Source: Modicisalibacter ilicicola DSM 19980 (GTDB lineage: Bacteria > Pseudomonadota > Gammaproteobacteria > Pseudomonadales > Halomonadaceae). From it: DNA of 64,000 nt. The notes under the pieces are model-generated. The model searched no databases. It was not told where the DNA came from and saw nothing but the letters and a program-made list of their open reading frames with translations. Shown here piece after piece: positions 46,715 to 56,185 of this stretch (the stretch's first letter is position 1; every line of letters starts with the position of its first letter). The stretch covers positions 33,530 to 97,529 of the forward strand of contig NZ_FQUJ01000015.1 in the NCBI RefSeq assembly GCF_900128925.1, given 5' to 3'. The position numbers and the translations under genes were made by a program.

Positions 46715-47973
46715 CGCGACGCTGGTGGCTGGTGGGGCTATTGGGATTGAGCCCCCTGCTGGCGGATGCGAGCTGGCAAGAGAATACCTGGCTCGCCTCG
46801 GCGTCCCAGGCGTCGACCGGCGAGCCGGAGAGGAACCGCTCTCTGCCGAATGCTCGGCGGCCCGACGGCAGCACCAAGACGCTCAGGGTGGCATCCGGCG
46901 ACACGCTCGCCTCCCTGTTGCGCCGCCTGGGCGCCGATGCCGAGACCCAACAACATGCCATCACCACCCTGACCGATAAGTTCGATCCGAGGCAGCTGCA
47001 GCCAGGCAATCGCGTGAGCCTGACCAGGCTGGACGACGGGCGGCCACTCTCGGTTGCCATCGAGCGGGCCTCCGGCGTGCGATACATTGTCACGCTGGAC
47101 GAGCGACCTAGGGCGCGCGTGGTCCAGCCTCGTACCGAGACCCGGGTGCTAGGGCGCGAGATCGTGATCGAGTCCTCGCTCTACGCGGCACTCGCGTCAG
47201 CGGCGTTACCGACACGCTTCGCCGCGGATCTCGAGGCCCTGCTGGCTGGCATCATGAACGTTCGCCGAGATCTTAGCGGCGGAGAACGCCTGCAGCTGCT
47301 GTGGCAAGAGATGCGCCGCGAGAACGGTGCACGAGTCGGTGATCCACGCTTGACCTATGCCGGACTTGTGCGTCGGGCACAGCGGCTGGAGGTGGTTTGG
47401 CCACAGGGTCAGGGCGGGCCAGTGATGCTGTTCAAGGATGGCAAGCTGCAGGACACCTTGCGTTTCCCGGTGCTGGGTGCCCGCCTGACGTCCCCGTTCG
47501 GCAACCGGCGCCATCCGGTGTATGGCGGGGTCCGCCGTCATGACGGCATCGATCTTGCCGCGCCGCGTGGCACGCCGGTGGTGGCGGCAGCGTCAGGGCG
47601 CATCTCCTTTCTTGGACGTCGGGGAGGATATGGACGCGTCGTCGAGCTCGAGCATGCGTCGGGCACCATCAGTCGCTACACCCACCTCAGTCGCTTCACT
47701 CCCGGGCTTGCGGTTGGCGACTCGGTCATCACGGGCGACCCATTGGGCGCGGTAGGCGCATCCGGGCTCACGACCGGCCCCAACCTGCATTACGAAGTGA
47801 GAGTGGATGATCGACCGGTCGATCCTCTCAAGGAGGGGCAACGCCTGCTGCAAGAAAGCGACTCGCCGAGGCGTGAGGACTATCGCGTGGCCCTGTTCGA
47901 GGCGCGGGCACAGCTGCAGGAGGTGATCAGTGATCCCGTCGCTTCTGACTTGGCGGCACTGGACCGCCCATAG
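46711..47973 (+). CDS. M23-family murein endopeptidase
   Basis: 420 residues; signal peptide, an OapA/LysM-like domain (LRVASGDTLASLLRRLGADA), then the LytM zinc-peptidase domain with RRHDGIDLAAPRGTPV and NLHYEVRVD. Family members cut peptide cross-links in peptidoglycan, as MepM does. Unusual in a metal operon; may allow assembly of envelope complexes. Confidence 0.92.
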   Translation: MTRRWWLVGLLGLSPLLADASWQENTWLASASQASTGEPERNRSLPNARRPDGSTKTLRVASGDTLASLLRRLGADAETQQHAITTLTDKFDPRQLQPGNRVSLTRLDDGRPLSVAIERASGVRYIVTLDERPRARVVQPRTETRVLGREIVIESSLYAALASAALPTRFAADLEALLAGIMNVRRDLSGGERLQLLWQEMRRENGARVGDPRLTYAGLVRRAQRLEVVWPQGQGGPVMLFKDGKLQDTLRFPVLGARLTSPFGNRRHPVYGGVRRHDGIDLAAPRGTPVVAAASGRISFLGRRGGYGRVVELEHASGTISRYTHLSRFTPGLAVGDSVITGDPLGAVGASGLTTGPNLHYEVRVDDRPVDPLKEGQRLLQESDSPRREDYRVALFEARAQLQEVISDPVASDLAALDRP

Positions 47974-48098
47974 GTCTCCGGCAATTTTCCAGATCGCAAG
48001 CCATATGAGGGCACGCGCTCACAGGGCACGTCGAGCCACCACCGGCACGGCATTCGTCATTCACCTGCGTTAGACACTCACCTGCACAGGCAGAACTC

Positions 48099-48881
48099 AT
48101 GGAAGCGCTTTCCCCGGTCTCGCTGGGTTTTCTGGGTAGCCTGGCCGCCGGCGCGATGACGGCTGTCGGGGCGCTTCCGGTGCTCGTGAGCAGAACGCCC
48201 GATAGGGCCATCCGGGACCTGGCGCTGGGGTTCGCCGCCGGGGTCATGCTCGCGGCGTCGTTCTTCTCCCTGATCATCCCATCCCTGGACGCCTCCGAGC
48301 TGCGCTATGAGGGGAGCGTCATTCCCGCCTCCATCGCCTGCTTGTCGATCCTGCTGGGTATCGGGATGGTGGCGCTGATGAACGAATGGCTTCCTCATGA
48401 GCACTTCCAGCAGGGTCGTGAGGGCCCCGAGGCGGCGTCTTTGCGTCGGGTCTGGCTGTTCATCATCGCCATCACGATTCATAACCTGCCGGAAGGCCTC
48501 GCGGTCGGCGTCGCGTTCGGTGCTGGGGGCCGCGAGGGCGGGCTGCCACTCGCCATCGGCATCGGCCTGCAGAATGCGCCGGAAGGCCTGGCCGTTGCGG
48601 TGTCGCTGCTCGGTGAGGGCTACTCCCGCTGGCGGTCGTGGAGTATCGCTGCCCTGACGGGCCTGATCGAACCACTGGGCGGCCTGATGGGCGCGGGCAT
48701 CGTTACCGTTTCCCAGACGCTGCTGCCCTGGGGCCTGGCGTTCGCCGCCGGGGCCATGCTCTACGTCATCAGCCATGAAATCATCCCCGAGACCCACCGT
48801 AGTGGCCACCAGAACAAGGCAACGCTGGGGCTCTCGGTGGGGCTGGTGCTCATGCTGTTTCTGGATGTTTCGCTGGGCTGA
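48099..48881 (+). CDS. ZIP-family metal transporter (ZupT-like)
   Basis: 260 residues; metal site motifs IHNLPEGLAVGVAFG and QNAPEGLAVAVSL on helices IV and V, and SHEIIPETHR near the end. Transports divalent cations. Lies between the M23 gene and the Pb/Cd-type merR. Confidence 0.92.
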   Translation: MEALSPVSLGFLGSLAAGAMTAVGALPVLVSRTPDRAIRDLALGFAAGVMLAASFFSLIIPSLDASELRYEGSVIPASIACLSILLGIGMVALMNEWLPHEHFQQGREGPEAASLRRVWLFIIAITIHNLPEGLAVGVAFGAGGREGGLPLAIGIGLQNAPEGLAVAVSLLGEGYSRWRSWSIAALTGLIEPLGGLMGAGIVTVSQTLLPWGLAFAAGAMLYVISHEIIPETHRSGHQNKATLGLSVGLVLMLFLDVSLG

Positions 48882-48910
48882 GGCGTTGAAGGGTAAACGC
48901 ATGGAACAAG

Positions 48911-49390
48911 CTACCCCAGGCCTTGGGCACCGCCATGGGCTGACTCGCCGATGCACAGCTGATGATCGCTCAGTACCTCGATGATGCGGCAGCTCTCGAC
49001 CCTGCCACCGGCACACTGGCCCACCATCCTCCTGAGCTCTTCACGTAGTGCGGAGAGCCGCTGAAGACGTGACTCGACCTCCTCCAGGTGATGCTTGGCG
49101 ATGGCATCGACCTCGTGGCAGGGCATCTGCGGATGGTCCGCCATCTCCAGCAGCTCACGCACCGCCTCCACCGAGAAGCCGAAGTCACGGGCATGGCGAA
49201 TGAACGTCAGCCGCCTGACAGCTGCCTCACCGTAGCGGCGCTGACCGCCCTCGGTGCGCGGGGCGTCACGAAGCAACCCGATGCGTTCGTAGTAGCGCAC
49301 CGTTTCGGGCTTGCAGCCGGCGCGTCGGGCCAGCTCACCGATGCCGAGCGCGGGGCAATCAATAAGCGCTGGCGTAGTATCACCGGACAT
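48911..49390 (-). CDS. MerR-family Pb/Cd/Zn regulator (PbrR/CadR/ZntR-like)
   Basis: 159 residues with an N-terminal extension before the helix-turn-helix (LGIGELARRAGCKPETVRYY). Metal cysteines C91 (MPCHEV), C126 and C134 (QCAGGRVESCRI) match divalent-metal sensors. Divergent from the ATPase gene, with its operator between. Confidence 0.92.
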   Translation of the reverse strand: MSGDTTPALIDCPALGIGELARRAGCKPETVRYYERIGLLRDAPRTEGGQRRYGEAAVRRLTFIRHARDFGFSVEAVRELLEMADHPQMPCHEVDAIAKHHLEEVESRLQRLSALREELRRMVGQCAGGRVESCRIIEVLSDHQLCIGESAHGGAQGLG

Positions 49391-49393
49391 GGC

Positions 49394-49424
49394 TTGAACC
49401 TCTAGTCGCTACAAGGTTTATGCT
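49394..49424 (+). promoter_or_regulatory. MerR-type promoter of the Pb/Cd/Zn ATPase operon
   Basis: -35 TTGAAC (49394-49399), 19-bp spacer with the imperfect dyad CTCTAGTCGCTACAAGG, -10 TATGCT (49419-49424), ATPase start at 49457. The same -35 and CTA half-site recur at 45916, suggesting one regulator for both. Confidence 0.82.
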
Positions 49425-49456
49425 TCAGACGATAAATCATCTCAAGGAGTGACGCC

Positions 49457-51652
49457 ATGGGCGAATCGACGCACCAGGAGACTTCCCCGGCCCTCTCTTT
49501 ACGAGTCGAGGGCATGGACTGTGGTGGCTGCGAACGCAAGGTCGAGGCCGCGCTGGGCCGCCTGGCGGGCATCGCGGAGGTGTCGGCCAGTTCGGTCACC
49601 GGCTCGGTGAAAATACATCCTCAACAGAACACGACGCCCCCTCATGAGGCGATCGAGCGAGCCCTCAACGAGCTTGGCTACCGCCTGGTCGATGAAGAGG
49701 CAGCGAGTGAATCCGCCACCGCATCGGCCTCCTGGTGGCAGACCGCCAAGGGGCGCCTGGTGCTCGTCACCGGATGTTTACTGGTACTGGCTTTCGCCCT
49801 GCGCCTGGCCTGGCCGGCCCTGGGCAACTGGCCCTTCGTCGCGGCCACCCTGGTGGGGCTGGTGTCCATCGTGCAGGCCGCCTGGGGCGCGCTGAAACAA
49901 CGCAACCCCTTCACCATCGAGATGCTGATGAGCATCGCCGCCCTGGGGGCCCTGGCCATCAATGCCGCCGCCGAGGCGGCAGTGGTGGTCTTCCTGTTCG
50001 CCGTGGGCGAGTTGCTGGAGGGAGTGGCCGCGTCGAGGGCACGACGCAGTATCTCGGCCCTGGCGGACCTGACGCCGTCCACGGCGAGGCTGATGGAAGA
50101 TGGGGACACCCGTGAGGTCTCGGCCGCCTCGCTCACGCCCGGGCAGCGAGTCCTGGTGCGGCCGGGCGACCGCGTGCCCTGCGATGGGCGTATCCTGACC
50201 GGCGAATCCGATCTGGATGAGTCACCGATCAACGGCGAGTCCGTGCCGCGATCGCGCGCCCCCGGCGATGACGTCTTCGCCGGCACGGTGAACCTCGATG
50301 CCGCCCTGGAGGTGGAGGTAACCCGCAGCGCCGAGGACAACACCATCGCCCGGGTCATCCGACTGGTGGAAGAGGCCCAGGCCGCCAAGGCACCGGTGGC
50401 ACGCTTCATCGACCGCTTCGCTCGCTACTACATGCCGGCGGTGGTGGGGCTCGCCCTGCTGATGGCGGTGGTGCCGCCGCTGGTCTCGACCATGGCCTGG
50501 TCGGAATCGGTCTATCGCGCCCTGGCCCTGCTGTTGATCGCTTGTCCCTGTGCCCTGGTGATCTCGACCCCCGCCGCCATCGCTGCCGGCCTCTCGGCGG
50601 GCGCCCGGCGGGGCTTGCTGATCAAGGGCGGCGCGGTGCTTGAACAACTGGGCAAACTCCGAACGGTGGCGCTGGACAAGACTGGCACTCTCACCGCCGG
50701 TGCTCCCAAGGTCACCGACGTGGAGGTCTGGGCCTCCGGCCAGAGCACGCAGGAGATCCTGAGGCTGGCGGCCGCGATGGAGCGTGATTCCAGTCACCCC
50801 ATCGCCATGGCCATCCTCGCCCATGCGAAGCAACAGGGGCTTTCATTGCCCCAGGCGAGTGAGAGCCGCGCCATGGCGGGCCGAGGGGTCGCCGGTTGGG
50901 TCGAGGGGCGTGAGCTGAGCCTGATCACGCCTCGCCACCTGGCAGAACAGGCCGCCCTCGACCACGACCTGGCCGCTCGGATCGCCGAGTTGGAACACGC
51001 CGGCAAGAGTCTCGCCGTGCTGGTCGAAGGCGAGCGTCCGCTAGGCCTGATCGCTGTGCGCGATGAACCTCGCGACGATGCCCGGGAGGGGCTGACAGCG
51101 CTGTCGCGCCTGGGCGTGCAGGCGGTGATGCTCAGCGGCGACAATGCGCGTACCGCCGCTGCCATCGGTGACAGCCTGGGCATCGAGGCACATGGAGAGC
51201 TGATGCCCGAGGACAAGGCCCAGCGCGTGCAGCAATGGCAGGCCACCGGACGCGGGCCGGTCGGCAAGGTGGGCGACGGCATCAACGACGCCCCCGCGCT
51301 GGCCGCGGCCGAAGTTGGCATCGCCATGGGCGGCGGCACGGATGTGGCACTGGAAACCGCGGATGCGGCGCTGCTCAAGAACCGCGTCGGCGGCATCGCC
51401 GAGCTGATCGACCTGTCCCGGGCCACGCTGCACAACGTCAAGACCAACGTCGCCCTGGCGCTGGGCCTGAAGGCCATTTTCCTGGTGACCACGGCGCTGG
51501 GCATCACCGGCATGTGGATCGCGGTGATGGCGGATACCGGCGCCACCGTGCTGGTGACCCTGAACGCCATGCGGCTGCTGGGCTATCGCTTCTCGCCAGG
51601 CAATGCCACGAGTGGCCCGGCGAGCCCGCGCTACCAGAAAGCCACATCATGA
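49457..51652 (+). CDS. Pb/Cd/Zn-exporting P1B-type ATPase
   Basis: 731 residues; one N-terminal metal domain (GMDCGGC, C22/C25), membrane CPC at 363-365, phosphorylation D407 (DKTGTLTAG), [11 protein letters not shown] hinge and the last-helix Asp of this group in MADTGATVLV. Exports divalent soft metals. Stop overlaps lspA by 4 bases (ATGA). An ATPase with lspA downstream is the layout of pbr lead-resistance operons. Confidence 0.95.
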   Translation: MGESTHQETSPALSLRVEGMDCGGCERKVEAALGRLAGIAEVSASSVTGSVKIHPQQNTTPPHEAIERALNELGYRLVDEEAASESATASASWWQTAKGRLVLVTGCLLVLAFALRLAWPALGNWPFVAATLVGLVSIVQAAWGALKQRNPFTIEMLMSIAALGALAINAAAEAAVVVFLFAVGELLEGVAASRARRSISALADLTPSTARLMEDGDTREVSAASLTPGQRVLVRPGDRVPCDGRILTGESDLDESPINGESVPRSRAPGDDVFAGTVNLDAALEVEVTRSAEDNTIARVIRLVEEAQAAKAPVARFIDRFARYYMPAVVGLALLMAVVPPLVSTMAWSESVYRALALLLIACPCALVISTPAAIAAGLSAGARRGLLIKGGAVLEQLGKLRTVALDKTGTLTAGAPKVTDVEVWASGQSTQEILRLAAAMERDSSHPIAMAILAHAKQQGLSLPQASESRAMAGRGVAGWVEGRELSLITPRHLAEQAALDHDLAARIAELEHAGKSLAVLVEGERPLGLIAVRDEPRDDAREGLTALSRLGVQAVMLSGDNARTAAAIGDSLGIEAHGELMPEDKAQRVQQWQATGRGPVGKVGDGINDAPALAAAEVGIAMGGGTDVALETADAALLKNRVGGIAELIDLSRATLHNVKTNVALALGLKAIFLVTTALGITGMWIAVMADTGATVLVTLNAMRLLGYRFSPGNATSGPASPRYQKATS

Positions 51653-52152
51653 GGACAGGGCGGATACCGATAGTGCCGCGCCGCTGGTACTGGTTGGCAC
51701 TGGCCGTCATGGTCGGCCTGGCCGACCAAGCCATCAAGGGGCTGGTGCAGGCGCTGATGCCTTATGGCCAGACCATCCCGCTAGCCCCGTTCTTCAACTG
51801 GGGCCACTGGTGGAACACGGGGGCAGCCTTCAGCTTCCTCGCCGATGCAGGCGGCTGGCAGCGCTATCTCTTCCTGGGCCTGACGGGGATGGTGACTATC
51901 GTCCTGACGATACTGCTGTGCAGGCCCAGACCCCGCCTGGAGGCGCTGGGATACAGCTTGATGCTGGGTGGCGCGCTGGGCAATGGCATCGACCGCCTGG
52001 CACGAGGGTATGTCATAGACTACCTGGACTTCTACTGGCGTGAGTGGCACTGGCCCGCCTTCAACCTGGCGGATATCGCCCTGTTCCTGGGTGTCATCGC
52101 CTTTGCGATTGCGGCCTTGCGTGAGCGTCCCTCCTCCAGAGTGTCTGAGTAA
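51649..52152 (+). CDS. lspA: lipoprotein signal peptidase
   Basis: 167 residues, four helices; catalytic Asp pair in GNGIDRLARGY and FNLADIALFLG, and NTGAAFSFLAD. Cleaves diacylglyceryl prolipoproteins. Comparable to PbrC of lead operons. Followed four bases later by lnt. Confidence 0.96.
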   Translation: MRTGRIPIVPRRWYWLALAVMVGLADQAIKGLVQALMPYGQTIPLAPFFNWGHWWNTGAAFSFLADAGGWQRYLFLGLTGMVTIVLTILLCRPRPRLEALGYSLMLGGALGNGIDRLARGYVIDYLDFYWREWHWPAFNLADIALFLGVIAFAIAALRERPSSRVSE

Positions 52153-52156
52153 CGGC

Positions 52157-53659
52157 ATGGATGCAGAGAACCTGCCAGCCCGGTACATGACGCTTGCCGG
52201 CCGGATCTCTCCGGCCCTCGGCTGTTTGCTGGCTCTGACTGCTGGGGGGCTGACCACGCTCAGCGCCGCGCCCTTCGCGCTGTGGTGGCTGGGCCCGCTG
52301 GCGGTGGCACTGGTCTATTCCGGCATCCATGCCCTGACACCCGCTCAGGCCGCCCTGCGCGGCTGGTGCTATGGCGTGGGCCTGTTCGGCTCCGGCGCCT
52401 CCTGGGTCTTCGTCGCGATCCACGACTACGGCTATACGGGGGCGCCTCTGGCGCTCTTCCTCACTGGCCTGTTCGTGGCCAGCCTGGCGCTGTTCTTCGC
52501 CGTCCCCTTCGGGCTCTATCGCCGCGTCACGGGACCACGCCTGGCCTTCCTCAGCTTCGCCGGCGCCTGGGTAGTGAGCGAGTGGCTGCGCACCTGGCTG
52601 TTTACTGGGTTTCCTTGGCTACTGCTGGGCACGTCTCAGGTCGACTCGCCGCTGGCGGCCTGGGCCCCGGTCGGCGGAGTCTATCTGCTGTCACTGGCCA
52701 CCGCCCTGACCGGTACCTTGGGCGTGGAGCTGCTGCGCCGACGCTGGTGGGCTGCGGCGCCCATCGCTGCTCTCTGGCTCATCCCTCTGGCCCTGCCGAC
52801 CCAGTGGACCTCCCCGGCCGGTGAGCCGCTGCGGGTCGCCTTGCTGCAGAGTAACCTGGATCAGGCGATCAAGTGGGCGCCCGAGGGCCAGCGCGAGGCA
52901 GTCAACATCTACACGGCGTTGACCGGGGAGCAGCCCGACGGCATCGACCTGATCGTCTGGCCCGAGGTGGCTCTGCCGATGCTCGAGGTGCAGGCCCGGC
53001 CAATACTGGAACGGGTGCAGTCCAACCTAGCCCCCGACACCGCCCTGCTCACCGGCATCCTGCAGCGCGACGGCGGCGACTACTACAACAGCGTGATCGG
53101 CCTGGGTGCCGCCGAGGGCGAGTATCGCAAGGCGCACCTGGTGCCCTTCGGCGAGTACCTGCCGCTGGAGCGCCTGCTCGCCGGCACCATCGCCTTGTTC
53201 GACCTGCCCATGCCGACCCTGACCCCCGGACCCGAGGATCAGGGGCCGATCCACGCAGCAGGTACCACCATCGGCAACGCCATCTGCTACGAAATCATCT
53301 ACGCCGACCGGGTCGCCGAGCAGGCGCGCGGTGCCGAGCTGCTGCTGACGGTCTCCAACGACACCTGGTTCGGTCGCTCCATCGGCCCTCTGCAGCATTT
53401 GCAGATGGCCCGCCTGCGCGCCCTGGAGAACGGCCGCTATCTTATTCGTGCCACCAGCAACGGGGTGACGGCGATTATCGATCACCAAGGGCGGATTACC
53501 GCCCGTGCACCGCAGTTCCAGGTCACCAGCCTGCGCGGTGAGGCAGTGCCCATGCAGGGCCAAACCCCTTTCACCCGCACGGGCAGCTGGCCCATCTGGC
53601 TGCTGGCCGGGCTACTGGTGCTGCTTGGCTGGACATTCAACAAACGTCGGTCTGGATGA
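52157..53659 (+). CDS. lnt: apolipoprotein N-acyltransferase
   Basis: 500 residues; six to seven N-terminal helices, then a nitrilase domain with catalytic Glu (VWPEVALPML), Lys (YRKAHLVPFGEYLP) and Cys (GNAICYEIIYAD). Completes lipoprotein acylation. ATG 52157 follows the lspA stop directly; a second ATG 33 bases later is possible. The usual housekeeping lnt lies near ybeX, so this is probably an extra copy. Confidence 0.95.
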   Translation: MDAENLPARYMTLAGRISPALGCLLALTAGGLTTLSAAPFALWWLGPLAVALVYSGIHALTPAQAALRGWCYGVGLFGSGASWVFVAIHDYGYTGAPLALFLTGLFVASLALFFAVPFGLYRRVTGPRLAFLSFAGAWVVSEWLRTWLFTGFPWLLLGTSQVDSPLAAWAPVGGVYLLSLATALTGTLGVELLRRRWWAAAPIAALWLIPLALPTQWTSPAGEPLRVALLQSNLDQAIKWAPEGQREAVNIYTALTGEQPDGIDLIVWPEVALPMLEVQARPILERVQSNLAPDTALLTGILQRDGGDYYNSVIGLGAAEGEYRKAHLVPFGEYLPLERLLAGTIALFDLPMPTLTPGPEDQGPIHAAGTTIGNAICYEIIYADRVAEQARGAELLLTVSNDTWFGRSIGPLQHLQMARLRALENGRYLIRATSNGVTAIIDHQGRITARAPQFQVTSLRGEAVPMQGQTPFTRTGSWPIWLLAGLLVLLGWTFNKRRSG

Positions 53660-53685
53660 CAACCCACCAGGCGAAAGGAGAGGGG

Positions 53686-54765
53686 ATGATGGCTTTGTCG
53701 AAAGCGCATTCGGGCACAGCGGGGAACGTCTCGTTGTGGCAGCGGCGAATGCGCACACTGTTAGGGATGCTGGCCGGTTTGGCATTTTCCGGCCTCGTGC
53801 TGGCCCAGGAACAAGACGAGAGACCCCTCGGCCATTATCCGCTGCCCGAGACGGGTAACGTGATCGGCGATACCTACCGCGTATCGGTGGCCGACCAGGA
53901 ACAGACCCTGATCGACATCGCCAGGCAAAACAACCTGGGGTACCAGGAGATCGTGCGCGCCAATCCAGACGTGAGTCTCTGGATTCCCGGCGAGGGTAGC
54001 GAGGTGACCATTCCCGGACGCTTCATCCTGCCCGATGCCGAGCGCACCGGTATCGTCATCAACATCGCCGAGCTGCGCCTCTACTACTACCCGGAGGTGG
54101 GCGATGGTGAGACGCCGCGCGTCGAGACCTACCCCATTGGTATCGGTCGCGAGGGGTTCGATACGCCCCTCGGCGTCACCGAGACCACCATGAACATCAA
54201 GAATCCCGCCTGGTATCCACCCGAGTCGGTACAGCGAGAAGCCAGGGAGCGCGGCGAGGAGGCGCCGAGCGTGGTCCCTCCCGGCCCGGATAATCCGCTG
54301 GGGGACCATGCCATTATCCTGGGGTTCGATGGCTACCTGATCCACGGCACCAATCAGCCGGACGGCATCGGCATGCGGGCAAGCCGAGGTTGCATTCGCA
54401 TGTTTCCCGAAGACATCGAGTCGATCTTCGACCGCATACCCGCCGGCACCCAGGTCCAGATCGTCAACCAGCCCATCAAGATCGGCTTGGATGGCGGCCG
54501 GCCCCTCGTCCAGGTGTTTCCTCCCCTGGGAGAGGAAAAGCACGATATGGCGACACTGGCCGACACCCTCACACGCCTCGACCAACTCGGCAGCGAAGGC
54601 ATGACCTTCGACTATGGGCAGCTCGAAAGCCTGCTCGATGCCTCGAGTGGTCGCATCGTGGCGCTGTCTCCAGCGCCGGCGGGCGAGCCGGAGAGCCAAG
54701 AGGAGGATTGGCGCTACGGAATCTATGCCGAGGTGGCACACCTTGGGAAAGACCGGCAGCCATAG
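53686..54765 (+). CDS. L,D-transpeptidase (YkuD), LysM-like N-terminus
   Basis: 359 residues from ATG 53686 with GGAGAGGGG before it. Signal peptide (GMLAGLAFSGLVLAQ), LysM-like segment (TLIDIARQNNLGYQEIVRAN), then the YkuD domain with HGTNQPDGIGMRASRGCIRM holding the catalytic His and Cys. Family members link peptidoglycan strands or attach lipoprotein. Same operon as lspA and lnt. Confidence 0.93.
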   Translation: MMALSKAHSGTAGNVSLWQRRMRTLLGMLAGLAFSGLVLAQEQDERPLGHYPLPETGNVIGDTYRVSVADQEQTLIDIARQNNLGYQEIVRANPDVSLWIPGEGSEVTIPGRFILPDAERTGIVINIAELRLYYYPEVGDGETPRVETYPIGIGREGFDTPLGVTETTMNIKNPAWYPPESVQREARERGEEAPSVVPPGPDNPLGDHAIILGFDGYLIHGTNQPDGIGMRASRGCIRMFPEDIESIFDRIPAGTQVQIVNQPIKIGLDGGRPLVQVFPPLGEEKHDMATLADTLTRLDQLGSEGMTFDYGQLESLLDASSGRIVALSPAPAGEPESQEEDWRYGIYAEVAHLGKDRQP

Positions 54766-54854
54766 GAGCGCCCAAAGTCTTTCCGAGGAACGCCATAGCG
54801 TTGGCGGCACCCGCTTGCGGCAGAGCGCAGCAGGCTTCTATGTTCACTTGAGTC

Positions 54855-55733
54855 ATGTCGGGGGATGGGGGAAGGGCTATCGACTTCGAAGACGCTCTGG
54901 GCTACCTGCTGCCATGGGAGTTCTCGCTGACCTGGTCGGCGGCCTGCCTGATGGCCATCCTGCTCTACCTGCGGGGGCTGCGGCAGCGCCGGTTGCGTGG
55001 TGACGCCACGGGGGTGAGACGATCGGTGGCCTACCTGTTGGGCGTTGCGGCGACCTACGTCGTCACCCAGACCCATTACGACTATCTCGCCCAGTACATG
55101 TTCTTTACCCATCGTGCCCAGCACCTGGTGCTGCACCATGCAGCCCCCTTCCTGATCGCCTTGGCCGCTCCGCTGCCGGTACTGGCGGATGGTTTGCCGG
55201 CCCGAATCAGACATTTCCCGGGCAAGGGGCTTGCGGTCGACCTGCTGAGCCCACTCTACCGGCTACTGCAGCACCCGCTGATCGCACCGGTGCTGTTCGT
55301 CGGGCTGATCTATTTCTGGTTGATTCCCGAGATCCATTTTGACGCGATGCTCAGCGCCGACCTCTACCAGGTGATGAACTGGAGCATGGCACTGGATGGC
55401 CTGCTGTTCTGGTGGCTGATCCTCGATCGCCGCACGCCGCAGCAGGGTGGTCTCGGCTATGGCAAGCGCATCGCCATTCTGCTGGCGGTGATCCCGCCGC
55501 AGATTCTCCTGGGGGCCTATATCGCCTTCAGTCGGGAGGTGATCTTCGATGTCTATGAGGTGTGCGGCCGAGCCTGGCCGCTGGACCCCCTGGATGACCA
55601 GCGGCTTGGCGGCCTTATCACCTGGGTGCCGGCCACGATGATGAGTGCCATCGGAGTTCTGATCATTCTCAGCTTTCTTTTCCGTGACGCGCGTAATGAG
55701 GACCTTGCCCGTGCTAACCATCCCGTTCAATAA
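54855..55733 (+). CDS. cytochrome oxidase assembly protein CtaG (caa3 type)
   Basis: 292 residues, multiple helices; conserved histidines in FTHRAQHLVLHHAAPFLI and IPEIHFDAML. Helps copper insertion into oxidase or copper handling. The 3' end overlaps the PCu(A)C gene by 38 bases. Confidence 0.88.
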   Translation: MSGDGGRAIDFEDALGYLLPWEFSLTWSAACLMAILLYLRGLRQRRLRGDATGVRRSVAYLLGVAATYVVTQTHYDYLAQYMFFTHRAQHLVLHHAAPFLIALAAPLPVLADGLPARIRHFPGKGLAVDLLSPLYRLLQHPLIAPVLFVGLIYFWLIPEIHFDAMLSADLYQVMNWSMALDGLLFWWLILDRRTPQQGGLGYGKRIAILLAVIPPQILLGAYIAFSREVIFDVYEVCGRAWPLDPLDDQRLGGLITWVPATMMSAIGVLIILSFLFRDARNEDLARANHPVQ

Positions 55734-56175
55734 ACTATCGTCCTTGATTCGCACGGTGTGCGGCATCGCTTTATTCCTGGTGGCCGCGCCTCCAGCGCTT
55801 GCTGCCGAGACACTGACGACAGAAGAAGCTCGCATACGCCTGCTACCGGGCGACCTCCCAGCCGCAGGCTATTTCACGCTACGTAACACCGGTGATGCCG
55901 ACGTCATCCTGGTGGGTGCACAAAGCCCCGCCTTCGGCAGCGTCGAGATGCATCGCAGTGTCGATCGGGACGGCGTCGCCAGCATGCAACCGGTCGAACA
56001 GATTGAGCTGGCCGCGGGCGAGCAGATCGCATTTGCCCCGCAGGGGTACCACCTGATGCTCATGCAGCGAGCGCGGCCGCTGGCTATCGGTGAAGAGGTC
56101 GAGGTCACCCTCTTGTTCGAAGACGCGCAACGACTAATCGTGACCTTCCAGACCGTATCACCGGCGAGCCTGTAG
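55696..56175 (+). CDS. PCu(A)C periplasmic copper chaperone
   Basis: 159 residues; signal peptide and the H(M)X10MX21HXM-type site: EMHRSVDRDGVASM followed by GYHLMLM. Delivers Cu(I) to oxidase or SCO. ATG 55696 is chosen over GTG 55684. Next gene is an SCO protein, its usual partner. Confidence 0.9.
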   Translation: MRTLPVLTIPFNKLSSLIRTVCGIALFLVAAPPALAAETLTTEEARIRLLPGDLPAAGYFTLRNTGDADVILVGAQSPAFGSVEMHRSVDRDGVASMQPVEQIELAAGEQIAFAPQGYHLMLMQRARPLAIGEEVEVTLLFEDAQRLIVTFQTVSPASL

Positions 56176-56185
56176 GAGGAAAGGC

